Below, in pieces: positions 1 through 14,804 of a stretch of 64,000 nucleotides of DNA (position 1 is its first letter; the number at the start of each line of letters is the position of its first letter). Under the pieces are notes generated by a model. That model was not told the origin of the DNA. It saw nothing but the letters and a program-made list of their open reading frames with translations, and searched no databases. Origin of the DNA: Meira nashicola (Eukaryota; Basidiomycota; Exobasidiomycetes; Exobasidiales; Brachybasidiaceae); NCBI GenBank assembly GCA_001600355.1, contig BCJU01000002.1:2976001-3040000 (forward strand), read 5' to 3'. A program made the translations under genes and the position numbers.

Positions 1-395
1 CTTGTGTTTTTCTATTGTTTTCATGTAAAATAATCTTCTCTTGACAAAAATTTCATTTTTATTGTACCAAATAATGAACACAGGGGGTAAAAGAAACGAC
101 AAAGATGACGAAAAAAAATTGTCAAAACTTTGTTCGTATAAAAAGGCTAGAGCTGTAATACAAGAAAGAAGATGTTGAAGAAATACAAGTGGAAATGTGT
201 TGAACGTTTCACTCTATGTTGAGATATGCAAATTGACTACCGCCAAGCGTCATTCTTTGCACACACATACCAAATAGAGTTTACATATCAACACATATGC
301 CACAATAAAAACACTGGATGCACTTCAAATCGGATCCAAAGCGACGAATCTGTAATCGGCTTCCAATTCTCTTCAACTTCATATCAAAAAGAAAA
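1..395. other. Flank downstream of NOT3; no gene seen
   Basis: AT-rich sequence beyond the NOT3 stop codon. It probably holds the NOT3 3'UTR. I see no coding region or RNA gene in it. Confidence 0.6.
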
Positions 396-2589
396 TTAAA
401 CCAATTCGGATTCTAGATACTTGTATTCGAACCTGAAATGATTCTTTCTTCTTTGACACCAAGAAGATTCGAAATCGAAATAAACATACGATCCTTCTTC
501 ATACTCTTCATTGATCGCAATAGGTTCGGAATGTCTACGGAACCAAGTACCATATCGGGTAGAGAATCGCCAAGATTGTCTCTTTAATTCTCTTGCTGCT
601 AAATAACGATGGTAATCGCGTTGAGAGTAATAGAAGATGTAAAACAAAGTATCCTCGTCAAACTTATCGTATATTGCTGGATTATCGAAAATTGTCGCAG
701 GTGATTGCGGATACCATTGTGGTGCCGGGTAAGGATTTTGTGGAGCATAATACTTTGGTTTATCCGAATCTTGTGGTTCTGGTACGTTCATCAAACTGGA
801 CTCTAATGATTTGTGCACTTGTCCAAGGTCTCCATCTCGTATCATAGAGTTTTGCTTGGCAGATTCGAAACTAGACACCAAATCGGCAAGACTGCTTGGT
901 AATCTTGCATCCGTTCCTTGTTGCCTTTGTGCTGCTGCTTGTTGAACACTTGTTCCTGCACCACCTCCTGCAGGTTGAACCAGTCCAGCAGCGGCTGAGC
1001 TTGCAGCCAATTGAGCAGGTTGAAAGTTGGATGGAGACTTGATTGCTGATTGCACTTCTTGTCCTGGTGCTGCGCTCGATGATGTTTGCAATCCGGGCGG
1101 CGAAGGTGCAACTCCGTTCGGCTTCAATCCTGGCGGTCCTGCACTTACATTCGTAGAAGAAGGCGAATGAGGTTGTCCGCCAAGAGAAGAACTGTCGCCT
1201 GTTTGATTTTGTGCAACAGACGCATTCTCGAGAGCGGGTGTCGAGGATATAGATTGACTTTGTGCATGTGATGTAGCGGGCGATTGTGTCACAGCATGCC
1301 CATTTGAATTCGATGCGGCTTCTGCTGCTGCGTTCACCGATACATCTCCTGCAGCATCCGACGCTTGTCTTGACGATATTCCTGGTGGTCCGGAAATAGG
1401 TGATGCAGTTTGCGTTGTTGGAGATACTGCAGCAGCAGCGGCAGCTGCATATCGAATTGGCGGTAGAGTTGTCGTAGAAGGAGCTTTTGCTGGCGAACTG
1501 GCGGTAGGAGGGGCTGATGAAGTAGTCGGTATTCCTGGTGGCTTTGCTTGTGCGAAATTCGCTTGTGGAATTGCTTTGGAATCTTTGATTGCAGGTGTTG
1601 CATCAATTGATCCACTTCCTTTTCGTGCTGCCACAGTCGACGTTCCAGATGCTTTCCTCGGCTTCTCTTCTGGCACTTTCATATCTTCTGATTCCCTTCT
1701 TCCCGGTCTGACTGGAGTTTCTTTTAACGCTGGCTTTGCTGGCGGTGGCGGCGTTTCATCCGTTACAGAAACGGTGTCATGACTTATCAGGTCATCTGTA
1801 TCCTTCAATCCGAATGCTTCCTCTTCTTCATCCAAATTGAATTCATCGTAAATTCCATCATCTTCTTCAAAGTCTTCGTCGCCATTGCTCTCAACAAAGT
1901 AGCTGATGTCTTCTTTGATATCTTCCACTCGTTCAGTTTCTAATGCACCATTTTCCAACATTCGCAAGAGTATTTCTAGCCGGGATGAATGCCATTTCCG
2001 TCTATCATTGAGATGCTCCAGCTGTGTTAGTCTTTCTGACGCTCCTCCAGACTTCTTCTTTTTGGTTCCTCCTGCCAGCTGTTCAATTTCTGCTTCAGTT
2101 GTCTCTACCTGACGTGCCAGCTCATCCACTTGATTTGATAGCCATTGCGATAGTTCTAGCTTTGCTTTTTCTGCTGGATCTAACCTGGATGCTGCTAGGC
2201 CTTCTTTCGAGAATGCTTTCGTTTTCAATTCTTTCTCTGAAGCTTTAAATTTTTCCATCTGCTGTTCGATCAATTTTCTATTTTCCATCAATGCGCTTTT
2301 GTCTTTGATTTCATTGCTTTGTAGCCAATTCTTCAAATTATCTCTTAGCCTTTGTAGCCTTTTGATTGATGTCTTCAATTCTGATTCATACTTTGCCGAT
2401 TGAGAAGGTGTACTTGCATTCTGTAGCTTATCGTATATGCTCTCGAACTCCTGTACTCCTTCTCCAATCTTCTTTAGCGTTTTGTCAATCTCGGCTGCGA
2501 AAAAGGTAAAAGGTGGATAATAGTCAGCTTCGATTCATAACTTCCTTTTCCTGGAAATCATACTCACCTGCTAGCTTTCTTGCCGCCAT
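396..2589 (-). CDS. NOT3: CCR4-NOT complex subunit 3/5
   Basis: Scaffold subunit of the CCR4-NOT deadenylase complex, which acts in mRNA decay and transcription control in cytoplasm and nucleus. Model: join(396..2494, 2568..2589), 706 aa. The short first exon encodes MAARKLA and is joined by a 73-nt intron (GTGAGT donor, CGCAG acceptor) to EIDKTLKKIGEGVQEFESIY, the typical Not3 start. Residues about 1-240 form the coiled-coil Not3 N-domain. About 250-570 is low-complexity (Ser/Ala/Pro/Gln). The C-terminal NOT-box (NOT2/3/5) follows, with DEDTLFYIFYYSQRDYHRYL, RFSTRYGTWFRRHSEP and the closing FEYKYLESEL. Length is normal for fungi. The neighbour at 2942 is divergent across about 350 bp. Confidence 0.95.
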
Positions 2590-2941
2590 CTTGATCTATT
2601 AAACAGCTTGAATGAGTGAATGATGGTTGTTCAGTCGCGTTTTGACAGTAAGGATTGACTTAAATTAGGAATTCTGGTCAATGTCACGCTCTAATGGTCA
2701 ATGCTTTCCGTGCAAGGCATTTTAGCAGTACACATTACGCGATCGTCCAAAAGCGGATGTGTGGATGGCTTTTAGACTAAAAGGCTTAAGACCTCTTGTG
2801 CGGGCGGGCGTATCAAATTTCGGCCGAATGAGTTCAATGCTTTTGCAGGGCGTGCGTATATTATTTATCTTTGGCTCTGAGAAGAATTTTGGCGCATTAT
2901 AATTTTTCTCTATCAGCTCGCCATCATCATCTTCGAGCAAG
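2590..2941. promoter_or_regulatory. Shared divergent promoter region, NOT3 / bL19m
   Basis: About 350 bp between two divergent start codons, so it must hold both promoters. A 72-residue minus-strand reading frame (2722-2940) resembles nothing and is probably chance. No recognised binding site. Confidence 0.5.
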
Positions 2942-3760
2942 ATGTCTTTACGTACGCCTTTAGGAAGATGCGTTGCTAGAATTGGTCGGTGTAAGGCTGG
3001 ACCATCAAGAAGCCAAGAAATAATTCAGAGGAGACTTTTGCATGTTTCTTCACGTTGCGGTGCTGCTGAAGCTACTCCTGCAGTAGAAACAGGATCATCA
3101 TCAAATGCATCAACGAGCGCATCTGCTTATCCTTTTTCTTCATCTGTGATCACAAGAAATCATGCTACAGCTGAAACATCATCAGCCGTTGCAAAAGCGC
3201 AACCACAAATGGGTCTTACAAAATCAGGAAAAGAACGAAAGAATAGAGGAATTATGGCTGCTTTGCATGCTCAATTACGTTCTCAATACGATCAAGATGG
3301 TTCATTGACAGCTCTTTTTGCACGTAATTCTCGTGATCGTGTTCCACCAGGCTCGATTGTGATTGTTGAATCATGGAACGATATGAGCAAAACTACATTC
3401 ACATCCTTCTCTGGTGCTTTGATCGCAATTAGAAGACGTGGTACGAGTACTTCTTTTGTCTTACGTAACCTAGTCAACAAGACCGGTGTGGAAATGCGAT
3501 TCAATTTATACAGCCCTTTAATCAAAGAGATCAAAGTGGTTCAACGTGCTGTAGGATCAAAACGTGATTCCCGTTTACGTCGTGCTCGTCGTGCTAAGCT
3601 ATATTATGTTCGCCGTGATGATTCAAGGTTGCCAAACATTGCCCGTGCCATTCAATTGATGCGTGAGAGGGAACTACAAGCACGGAATAAGGAAGCAGAT
3701 GTGGATGTGAGTAGCAAAGCAAAAAGGACAAATAATGCAGATGGAAAGAGGCGGAAGTGA
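2942..3760 (+). CDS. IMG1: Mitochondrial large-subunit ribosomal protein bL19m
   Basis: Component of the mitochondrial ribosome large subunit. The single-exon product is 272 aa. The N-terminal 80 residues are rich in Arg/Ser/Ala with few acids, as in a matrix-targeting presequence. The L19 core is at about 125-225: PPGSIVIVESWNDMSKT, then SFSGALIAIRRRGTSTSFVL, then EMRFNLYSPLIKEIKVVQRA. The arginine-rich SKRDSRLRRARRAKLYYVRR segment is typical of bL19. A basic tail of about 40 residues follows. The ATG at 2942 is the first in frame. It converges on the MedA gene with about 230 bp between stop codons. Confidence 0.92.
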   Translation: MSLRTPLGRCVARIGRCKAGPSRSQEIIQRRLLHVSSRCGAAEATPAVETGSSSNASTSASAYPFSSSVITRNHATAETSSAVAKAQPQMGLTKSGKERKNRGIMAALHAQLRSQYDQDGSLTALFARNSRDRVPPGSIVIVESWNDMSKTTFTSFSGALIAIRRRGTSTSFVLRNLVNKTGVEMRFNLYSPLIKEIKVVQRAVGSKRDSRLRRARRAKLYYVRRDDSRLPNIARAIQLMRERELQARNKEADVDVSSKAKRTNNADGKRRK

Positions 3761-3991
3761 CGAATAAAAACATTTTCTTGTACTTATACCAACTTAAACA
3801 TGATTGAATTCATTATCTCTAAATCACCCATTGATTAAGATTATTTTCAATTAATACCATTGCGAACCGAAAAAAAGAAAACGGTATATAGTTTAGTGTA
3901 CTGACTGAAGTGGATGCTGCGAGACAAAAACGAAAAGCAGAGAGAAGAAATACTAGTACAAATATATCGAGAGAGCAAACAAATCCGAATT

Positions 3992-6900
3992 TTATGATTC
4001 TGGTTTGTAAACATTGCCGAGATCCATTCCTAAGCCACTACTTTGACCACTTTGATGCTGATCATGTGCTTGACCTGTTGTTTGTTGATTACCAGAAGAA
4101 GGATAATGTCCCAAACTTTGTGCTTGTTGTAAAGGTGTTTGACCAAATGCAACAGGTGAAACGACGAAATCGCTAAAGTTAAATGTTGAAGATCCTGGCA
4201 GACCTGCGCTCAAGGAAGGTTTACGTGGACTATTTTGAGGATAATAGTTTTGCATTCCACTATTGCCAAAAGCTCCTGGTGTATTCATTCCACGTCCAAA
4301 AGAAGCAGATTGTGGAGGGAACAAAAGTGATCCTTGTCCTTGAGATGATTGTTGTTGTCCACCGTGACCATAATTAGCAGCAGGAGGAGCAGAACTTGGA
4401 GCATAAGAAGCATTGGAAGCATCAACATCAATACTCAAACCAGGTGGCAGTCTCCTTTGTTGATGATCTTGTTGATTTTGTTGTGCACCATAACCGAGTT
4501 GTCCTGCATCCATTCCTACCATCGATGGTGGTTGCATTTGCATTCCACCAGATGAAGGTGTTTGCATGCCCATAGCAGAAGCATATTGCATATTAGCAGC
4601 AGCCATCAAAGGTGCAGCACTATACTTTGAAATAATTTTATTCAATGCTGATGCCAAAACACGCCATGGGAAAATTTTGATATCCTTTTCGATATGTCTT
4701 GGCTTAGGATTGGGGAAGCTCATGACCAGCTTGAAGAATTCTTCGTGAATCTTGTTGAGCTTATCGTCTCCACTCTTTGCGATCTTACTGATCGTCTTTG
4801 GTTTGAGCCCTTCCAAATTTCTGCGAATACGATTCTTTTCCTCTACATTGAATCGGCTAGCAACAAGTGCTTCCAATAAATAAATCACATCTACCGAAGT
4901 GATGTAACATTCATTCGTCACATCCCAAAAGATACAGCTTACCACAACGCTGTTTGGGATATACTCTTCCGCTAAAATTGGCTTGCAAATTGCATGAATC
5001 GTTGTACCTTCTTGTTTACGCCAGAATTGAACAAGTCTTCTGCGCGATCTCCATTCATCGTGACTCCATCCAACAGCCATATCTTGAATATTTCCATGTA
5101 ATTCCAAGTTAGCTCGCTGTGATCCAGAAACGGGCAAACCAGAACGATCGGTAGGAGGAGAAGAGGAAGAATTGGTGGACACACTAGCATTGTAAGAATG
5201 CTTGAAGCTGTTGTGTTGTGGAATTGTGTGTGTTGGAGGTGAAGTAGGATTCAATTGAGTCGATCGAATTAATTGAGGTGTATGTTGACCACTCTCAGGC
5301 ATAGGAGTAACGTTGCCAGTATAAGAGCCTTCTTGTTGCTTCATTGGGTAGGAAGGAAGATCAGAAGAAGGTCTAGACATATCCGATCCAGGACCCAATC
5401 CAGAGCTTGAGAAACCCATACTGTTTCGACGAAGGCTAGAAGAAGGTGATGCACTTGGAGCTCCTCCCCAATTAGAGTATTGTTGTGAGCTAGGAGTGAA
5501 TCCAGATCCATATTGTTGCCCTGTAGATTGCATGTTTTGCTGCAAAGTTTGAGCGGAAATGGTAGACATAGAATCAATGGAGCGGATGTCATTGGCAGAA
5601 GCCATTCTACTCAAACCAGGAAAATCTGGCATTCCAGGTCTGCGTGGAATAGAAGATGAATTGTTTGATAATTCAGTCATCCTTCCCACGGTTTGTGATC
5701 TTGGAAAGGTTGCGTTCACGTTTGGTTGAGCGAATTTAGCATCTTCTCCGCTACCAGATTGACCAAATTGTGAACCTAAAGCAGGGAATGAAGCCGGTCT
5801 TCTCAAATTATGTTGTTCAGCCAAAAGATCATCTCCTGGTCTTTTGAGATTTGTACGAGGAGATACCTGCCAATAACAAAATTCTCCCACATCCAAACCA
5901 TCGATCAATTGACGCAAAGATGCATCTAAGGGTGCTCCCACAACCTTGATACGAATTTGCACCCTGCCGCCTTGACTTGGATTTTGCAATTGTGGCCCAG
6001 GATAAGGTGGAGCATGAGCAATGATTGTCAAATCGACATCTTTTGCATTCGCATTATGGGATAAATAAGATGTTCCTTCCAATGTTGACATGGTATTGAA
6101 AGGGCTATCTCCCATTCCGATACTGCGTTCGGTTCTGGTTTCCACTTCTGTGGTACCAAAACATAGCATAAATCTACATCCGCCATGAGTTCTTGCTGCT
6201 TGAGTATCATTTCCACCATAAATTCCACTCGTCAATTGCAATCCAATTTGTCGTGCCCATTCAGCTTTAACGGTTGCTAATACAGTCACAGGCACGCCAG
6301 CTTCACCTGTTGTGGGGAAGAATTGATGAACGCGTAAAGGGCCCAAAGAGACTGGCTTAGACGTGGGCGTAGCGGCAGTAATGGAAGATTGAGGACCTGT
6401 TTGGGGGTATGAAAGAAAAAGAAAGTTAGCGTACTATTCCAAATGCACTGCGCCGATAAAACGCCCCAAAAATGCGTCTCCTTGAGAACAAGCGTTCCCG
6501 CATTGCGCTCGTTTGACACTATTTGCATGATCACATTGTCCATACTGTAATTCTCTAAGAGTATGGCATGATCGATACGACGAAATGAAGCAAAATTGTA
6601 TATGAACACTCACCAATTTGATCTGTCACGTTTCCCATAAAGTTTCCGGCATAACCCGTGAGGTATTGTGCGGATGGCATGGATGATTCGGTGTTGACAC
6701 GTCTATGTCCTGCGAAATTGTTGTTGGAGCTTAGATCCATGTTTGATGTACTCCCCAAACTGTTTGAATGCTGATGATGAGGTTGATATTGATAAGCAGA
6801 TGAAGATGAATTGCTTGAAGGTGTTGTGGTATTGTTTGCTGCCATTTGATTAGAAGCGGAATATGGGAATTGATAATTGGAGGAAGCAGATGCGTTTGTG

Positions 6901-7316
6901 TTACCTGTCAAATTCCAACCGGATGAAGGCGCATTCATTGTAGTACCAGTCGAAGGATTAGCAACGCCACTCATTGTTGTGAGAACTGGCAAAGAAGAAT
7001 GAACTGATGCGGAAGGATAGGAACGTAAAGAGTTTGCTCTGATTGCTGTTGGACCTGCAACTGTGCTCATCACGAGATCAGCTGGTTGTGATGGCACGTC
7101 TTGTGGTTCAACGTGGCCGGTTGCTTGAGCGGATGGATTGATTGATAGTTTGTCGACAGGAAGGCTCTTTTTACTAGAAGACCAAGTCACTGTTGTCGTC
7201 TGAGGAAGTTCTGGTGCTTGATTGGCGTTTGGTTCCGATTGGATGCTTGACTTGATTGGGATACTGAAAGAGTCAAATCCAGACGATGCAGAGAATGTTG
7301 GATTTGTATGGGGCAT
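3992..7316 (-). CDS. MedA-type developmental regulator (DUF7082)
   Basis: Homolog of the fungal Medusa family (Aspergillus MedA, Neurospora acon-3, Ustilago Med1), nuclear regulators of development, adhesion and virulence. Model: join(3992..6396, 6614..7316), 1035 aa, with a 217-nt phase-1 intron (GTGAGT donor, CAG acceptor). The first exon is a Ser/Asn/Gln-rich disordered region. The second opens with the conserved N-domain (PLRVHQFFPTTGEAGVPVTV; GGCRFMLCFGTTEVET). A long disordered linker follows, then the family core at about 675-815, including RRLVQFWRKQEGTTIHAICK, NECYITSVDVIYLLEALVAS and FKLVMSFPNPKPRHIEKDIK. The tail is Gln/Ser-rich. The ATG at 7316 is the first in frame. GTTTACCTG near 7505 and surrounding pyrimidine-rich sequence could mark a 5'UTR intron. 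Confidence 0.9.
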
Positions 7317-10659
<3,343 letters not shown>

Positions 10660-10931
10660 GTACTAATCATCAATTCTCCAAGTGCAACCACTTGGTCATA
10701 ATCTCTCCCCCTTTACTGACTTCCACTTGCATCGTACTTATCAGGTCCTAATCGCATTGTTTCTTAATTTACAGGTATTAAAGACTCAAGCCATATCGGT
10801 ACAAAAGGTCGCGAGACCATCATGCGCTTCTCACTTTAAGCAATTCAGACTCTTTCTCTTTCATTCGATTTATGTAGACAATATCAGTATTATGACGCAA
10901 TAATAATGCATTTTAGCAGTTCAAAAGTTGC

Positions 10932-11519
10932 TTATGGATTGTTTAGCAATCTCTCTGCTTTCAATTTCGCTCTCGATTTTCGTTTAGAGATGGTATTGTA
11001 TCGTCTATAATTTGCACGTAAGACCTCTTGCTCTTCTGGTGTCTGTTAGAAAAAGGGAGAAATGGATCTCGAATCAGAATGATACTATTCTCGCAAAACA
11101 ATCAAAAGAGTCAAACTATAAAAACTTACTGCACTTTCAATTTTTTTCTTCTTTACTTCACCATCACGTCTTGAACGTGCAAGTTTTACTTCTGGACTTA
11201 ATTTTGCTCTTGCCTTTCGTTTTTTCTCTCTCCAAATTCTCGTTCGTTCTTCTTGGGTTAGATGTGGATATTCTACTCTTTTTGGTTCAGTCTTTTGTAC
11301 TTTTGGGATCGGATTAGTAAGAGCACTTTCATCTTCATTTGTCGGAGATAGAGGTGGTGGCAAATTAAGGTCAAGTAAGATCTTTTGGGGTTGGGTTGTA
11401 ATACAATTATCGTCTTTGAGATTTGATTGTTTATTGTTAGCTTTCTTTACTGCATTGACTAGGTATGCACATGACAACATAAAAATCAACAGTGCGATTC
11501 TTGTTTGAAAATTTTGCAT
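10932..11519 (-). CDS. DLN1: secreted DLNxxP-motif basic protein
   Basis: First member of the twelve-gene array; function unknown. Model: join(10932..11042, 11130..11519), 166 aa, GTAAGT donor, CTAACAG acceptor. Residues 1-24 are a signal peptide (MQNFQTRIALLIFMLSCAYL). The motif ILLDLNLPPPL follows at about 50-60, then a Lys/Arg-rich segment (RIWREKKRKARAKLSPEVKL). The last exon is basic (RRYNTISKRKSRAKLKAERL). The ATG at 11519 is preferred because it starts directly on the hydrophobic core. The element GCCCCGA lies 98 bp upstream on the coding strand. DLNxxP is the EAR-type TOPLESS-binding core of plants; host targeting is inference. Confidence 0.8.
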
Positions 11520-11616
11520 CTTTTTCTTATCGTTGAAAGCCAAGGATTAAGCTGTTTTGTGGTCACTTTTATTGTCCGACTTTTATTTCACAAATACTCT
11601 GTTTATTCTCGATTCT

Positions 11617-11622
11617 CGGGGC
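11617..11622 (-). promoter_or_regulatory. GCCCCG element upstream of DLN1
   Basis: GCCCCGA on the coding strand, 98 bp from the ATG. The same element recurs at a similar distance in most array promoters. Confidence 0.6.
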
Positions 11623-11697
11623 ATTGATTGGTAAGGAATGTTGATATAAACAATATAGATGCTATGACGATCGAAATAATAAAATGTATAAATTGCT

Positions 11698-12327
11698 TCA
11701 CTGATCAGTACCTTGGATCTGATTCTTCTTTTCCGCTTCTCGTTCAGCTTTACGTTTTGCTCTACTTTTGCGTTGCCAAGCGCGAAACTTTTCTTTGTTA
11801 TTTTCCCTATACTGTTTTTGATATGCATAATGTTTAGCCGGATCTTTTTCACGTCTACGTTTTTGGGTTAAACGAAATTTTACTCTTTCTACTTCTTTCT
11901 GTTCTTCTGACTAGAGAGAGAAAGAGATTAAAATTATAATTAGTCAAAAAACCATCATATGATAAAAGTGATACTAACCATCTCTTTGTATTTCATTTTT
12001 CGTTTGGAATTTTTTACTTTTGATATTCGTTTTTTTTTTCCACTTTTGGTGTATTTTTCCAACGAAGTGCTACTCGTTCCCTGTGTCTTTGTTTTCTTTC
12101 TACTTCTTTGGGTGTCAGGTGTTGAACTTTTAAGATAAGTGGTGTTTCATGCTGATGTACATTCTCCTCAGAAACATGTCTTCTTCATCATTAGGCGGAG
12201 GTCCATTCAAATCAGGTGTAAGAAAGACTTGATTTTCATTTCTTTCAGGTGAAAGTGTATTTTTGCTTACAGCATTTACAAAACAAGCTGCAAGGCAGAA
12301 AGTACTGAAGGAAAATATTTGCCACAT
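11698..12327 (-). pseudogene. DLN2: frameshifted DLNxxP family member
   Basis: Family member with two apparent frame breaks. The signal peptide (MWQIFSFSTFCLAACFVNAV) and TPDLNGPPPNDEED are intact from 12327. The frame then ends at 12130, while the conserved basic region continues in another frame (LTPKEVERKQRHRERVALRW). It shifts again at a run of ten A on the coding strand (about 12030-12039) to reach SKRKMKYKEM at the donor at 11979. The last exon (11698..11910) is intact and long (70 aa), with a repetitive basic stretch (FRAWQRKSRAKRKAEREAEK). GCCCCGA is still present at 12397-12402. Either a decayed gene or, for the homopolymer at least, a sequencing error. Confidence 0.7.
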
Positions 12328-12396
12328 GTGATAAAAGTAGAGAATGAGGAAATATTTATTTATGTAAAGTTTCTATTGTCTTTTATTGCGTACATT

Positions 12397-12402
12397 CGGG
12401 GC
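12397..12402 (-). promoter_or_regulatory. GCCCCG element upstream of DLN2
   Basis: GCCCCGA on the coding strand, about 70 bp from the ATG. Confidence 0.6.
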
Positions 12403-12447
12403 TAAGAATACCATTGTACGCAGTTGTCTTAGTTCATACCTTGTTTA

Positions 12448-13079
12448 TCACGGATTGTCATTAAAGTATGGCTTTCGTTCTTTTGGCAACTTTCTTAATG
12501 CAATCTCTGGTGCTTCTGGAATGCCTAATTTCTTCGCTTTCCTTCTTGCTCGAGCTCTTCTAGAAGTATCTCTGAGGATTTCTCGGCGTCTTTTAAGTAG
12601 TTCATCAGACTGTATGTATGAAACTTTAGTCAGTAAATACCTTTGTAATTCATTTCATTCTATGATATAATCACCTTTTCCAATCTCTCCTTTCTCTGTT
12701 CACTTTCTTTACGCCACTGCATCTTTCTCCATTCTGCTCCTTTCTTTGCTCGATAAACTCGTTTTCTTTCACTTTCATACGTTCTAAACTCTTCTTCAGT
12801 CATACCTTTCGGTTTATTTTTTAGTTTTAAAGGCTTTTGTTGATGATCTTGTTGTTGTTTAGCAATTTCATAAGTTTGATCTACATTCTGATGAACCTCT
12901 TCTCTCTCTTCTGGAGGAGGTGAGTGGTTCAGATCGGGAAGGTCTGTTATCTTTATTGATTGAATCTCTTCTTTATTTTGAACGTTAGTCAGATTTCTTG
13001 TTTTTTGAGCCGATTTTCTGACTGAAGTTGCTGTACATAAATTGACACATAAGAATAAAAATATATGAAAAATCTGCAT
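12448..13079 (-). CDS. DLN3: secreted DLNxxP-motif basic protein
   Basis: Model: join(12448..12609, 12675..13079), 188 aa; the donor is the less common GTGATT. Signal peptide MQIFHIFLFLCVNLCTATS, then LPDLNHSPPPEEREEV at about 47-62. A Gln-rich stretch and a charged helical region follow (EEFRTYESERKRVYRAKKG). The last exon holds the family hallmark RARRKAKKLGIPEAPEIALR, closely matching DLN7, so these two look like recent duplicates. Signal, DLN motif and acidic patch sit in the same order as in most members. GCCCCGA lies 90 bp upstream. Confidence 0.82.
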
Positions 13080-13168
13080 GCCATCAAATATAAGTAGTAG
13101 TTATTGATGTTATGAATGTAAGAGATGAAACCAGTGCAGGTTTGTTCGCTTTTGTTTTTGAATGTGTT

Positions 13169-13174
13169 CGGGGC
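13169..13174 (-). promoter_or_regulatory. GCCCCG element upstream of DLN3
   Basis: GCCCCGA on the coding strand, 90 bp from the ATG. Confidence 0.6.
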
Positions 13175-13243
13175 AATATCACCACATCCTTTTGACGCAA
13201 TAAATTGCATAAAATGAACGCAATTTAAGCAAAGATATATCGA

Positions 13244-13799
13244 TCACATTTGATCTGCATACTTTGTCCTTTGCTTCCTCTTATATTGTCTGTTCAAGGC
13301 TTGAATTTTTGCTTTTGGCTGTTTTGCTCGAAAAATTCTTACTCTAGCTCGATTTTTAGCATCAAAAGCTGCTCTTTCTTCTTTAGACTTTAAGAAAACT
13401 ATATTAAAACTTTTGTCTCTTTTCATATTATTTCAATCAAGCCCAAATCATACTTACCATCATTTGTCTCCTTGTTCGAGCCTTTTCTGCAATGATTTTT
13501 GATCTTCTCGCTCTTTCTGCTTCGGAAAGTGTTGACCAGAATGATTTCTTCTTTTTGTTTGTTTTGTCTTCTTTTTCAACACTTTGTATTGCTGGAAGGT
13601 GGTCGTGAGTATCAGAAAGAGTTTTTCCAGATGATGTTTGACTTGCAGGAGGAAGTTCGTTCAGATCAGGTACAACAAATTGTCCTTCTCTTGCTTGGTT
13701 GGAGAGTACTGGATTTTGTTCATGATCAACATGAGATCCAGCGTTACAGCAATAAATAATAAAGACGATACTCAGAACGTAAATCGATAAAATTATCAT
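13244..13799 (-). CDS. DLN4: secreted DLNxxP-motif basic protein
   Basis: Model: join(13244..13387, 13458..13799), 161 aa, GTAAGT donor. Signal peptide MIILSIYVLSIVFIIYCCNA, motif VVPDLNELPPASQT, then a Lys-rich stretch (NKKKKSFWSTLSEAERARRS) leading to the intron. The last exon (SKEERAAFDAKNRARVRIFR) keeps the basic character but lacks the KKLG hallmark. It is the shortest intact member. Its upstream region has only CGCCCC (13952-13957) in the opposite orientation, right beside the DLN5 stop codon, so promoter conservation is weak here. Confidence 0.78.
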
Positions 13800-13960
13800 A
13801 ACGATTGAAAAAAGGGATTATTTAAGAGTATATATTTCGACAAGATAAGGAAATGTATACAAGATCTATATTTGAAATGAGAATAATCAGATGAAATAAG
13901 TGTTTTGTGGCTGTTAAATAGTCCGCACAACATGAACACAAATGATGTTTTCGCCCCTGT

Positions 13961-14669
13961 TCACATCGCATCTTCTTTAGAGCTGCTTTTCAAGGTCAAT
14001 TGCATTTTGGCTCTTTGACGGGCTTGATATCTCCTTTGAGCAGCATTACTCTTTTCTCGAAAAGTAGCTAGATCGGAAGCAGGCTTTGTATTAGAAAAAC
14101 ATTGAATGTCAGTTATACTACTTTAATTGGATTTATATTTTCCTACTCACTCCTTCTTTAAGCTTCTTCTTTTGTGTTTCTTTCCATTTCTTACTTTGAG
14201 CACTTCTAATAGCCGGATCAATCTTTCTTCTTCTCTCTCTTTGTGCGACTTTTAATCTATCCCTTTCTGCTTTTGACCATTCAAGTAACTTAGTTGGATC
14301 CATTTTCACTTTTTTACGTTCTTCTTTTTTGTCATGTAAGCTAATAGAAGATGATTCTAAAACTGAAAATTGAGCAGAAGGATTTTCTTTTTCTATAGGA
14401 GGTGGTTTGTTTAAATCAATCTCCGTTGCACGATTATTTGAAGATTGATCACCTGTTAAGACTTCTTTTACAAGTGCTCTTTCTATTCGGACTTTTTCCC
14501 TTCTTCTCGCGCTGCGTCTTGCATTACGTGCTTGTAAAGCTGTCTTTAAGGCTTCACTCTGATTCAATTCTGATTTTGAAATTTCTGTCGTCTTTACTGC
14601 CGAAACAAAAACGTGATTAAAGATCAAATCATATAAAATTAATAAAACACCTAAAGTTTGAAGATTCAT
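13961..14669 (-). CDS. DLN5: longest, rearranged DLNxxP family member
   Basis: Model: join(13961..14083, 14151..14669), 213 aa. Signal peptide MNLQTLGVLLILYDLIFNHV. Unlike its siblings it has a basic block (ARNARRSARRREKVRIERAL) before the motif EIDLNKPPPIEKEN (about residue 83), then a second basic block after it (RDRLKVAQRERRRKIDPAIR). The last exon carries NAAQRRYQARQRAKM. The acceptor choice (ACAAAG at 14084) is the one that keeps the family frame and is less typical than elsewhere. GCCCCGA lies 77 bp upstream. Confidence 0.76.
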
Positions 14670-14745
14670 CGTAAAGCGAAAGAGATGATATAGTTTATTT
14701 ACAAGGATAAAATTTTACAAAGACGATATCATTAATAAAAGTCAT

Positions 14746-14751
14746 CGGGGC
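14746..14751 (-). promoter_or_regulatory. GCCCCG element upstream of DLN5
   Basis: GCCCCGA on the coding strand, 77 bp from the ATG. Confidence 0.6.
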
Positions 14752-14804
14752 TGAATGAGTTGTGCATCTGTTTGCATGCATGTGAAATATACAATCGTGC
14801 TTAG

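Noticed and set aside
2722..2940. 72-codon minus-strand frame upstream of bL19m
   Set aside because: No domain, signal or conservation mark, and it fills the divergent promoter between two real genes.
11583..11852. Separate 89-codon gene on the minus strand
   Set aside because: Out of frame with the last exon of DLN2 (11698..11910), which explains the coding signal in this stretch.
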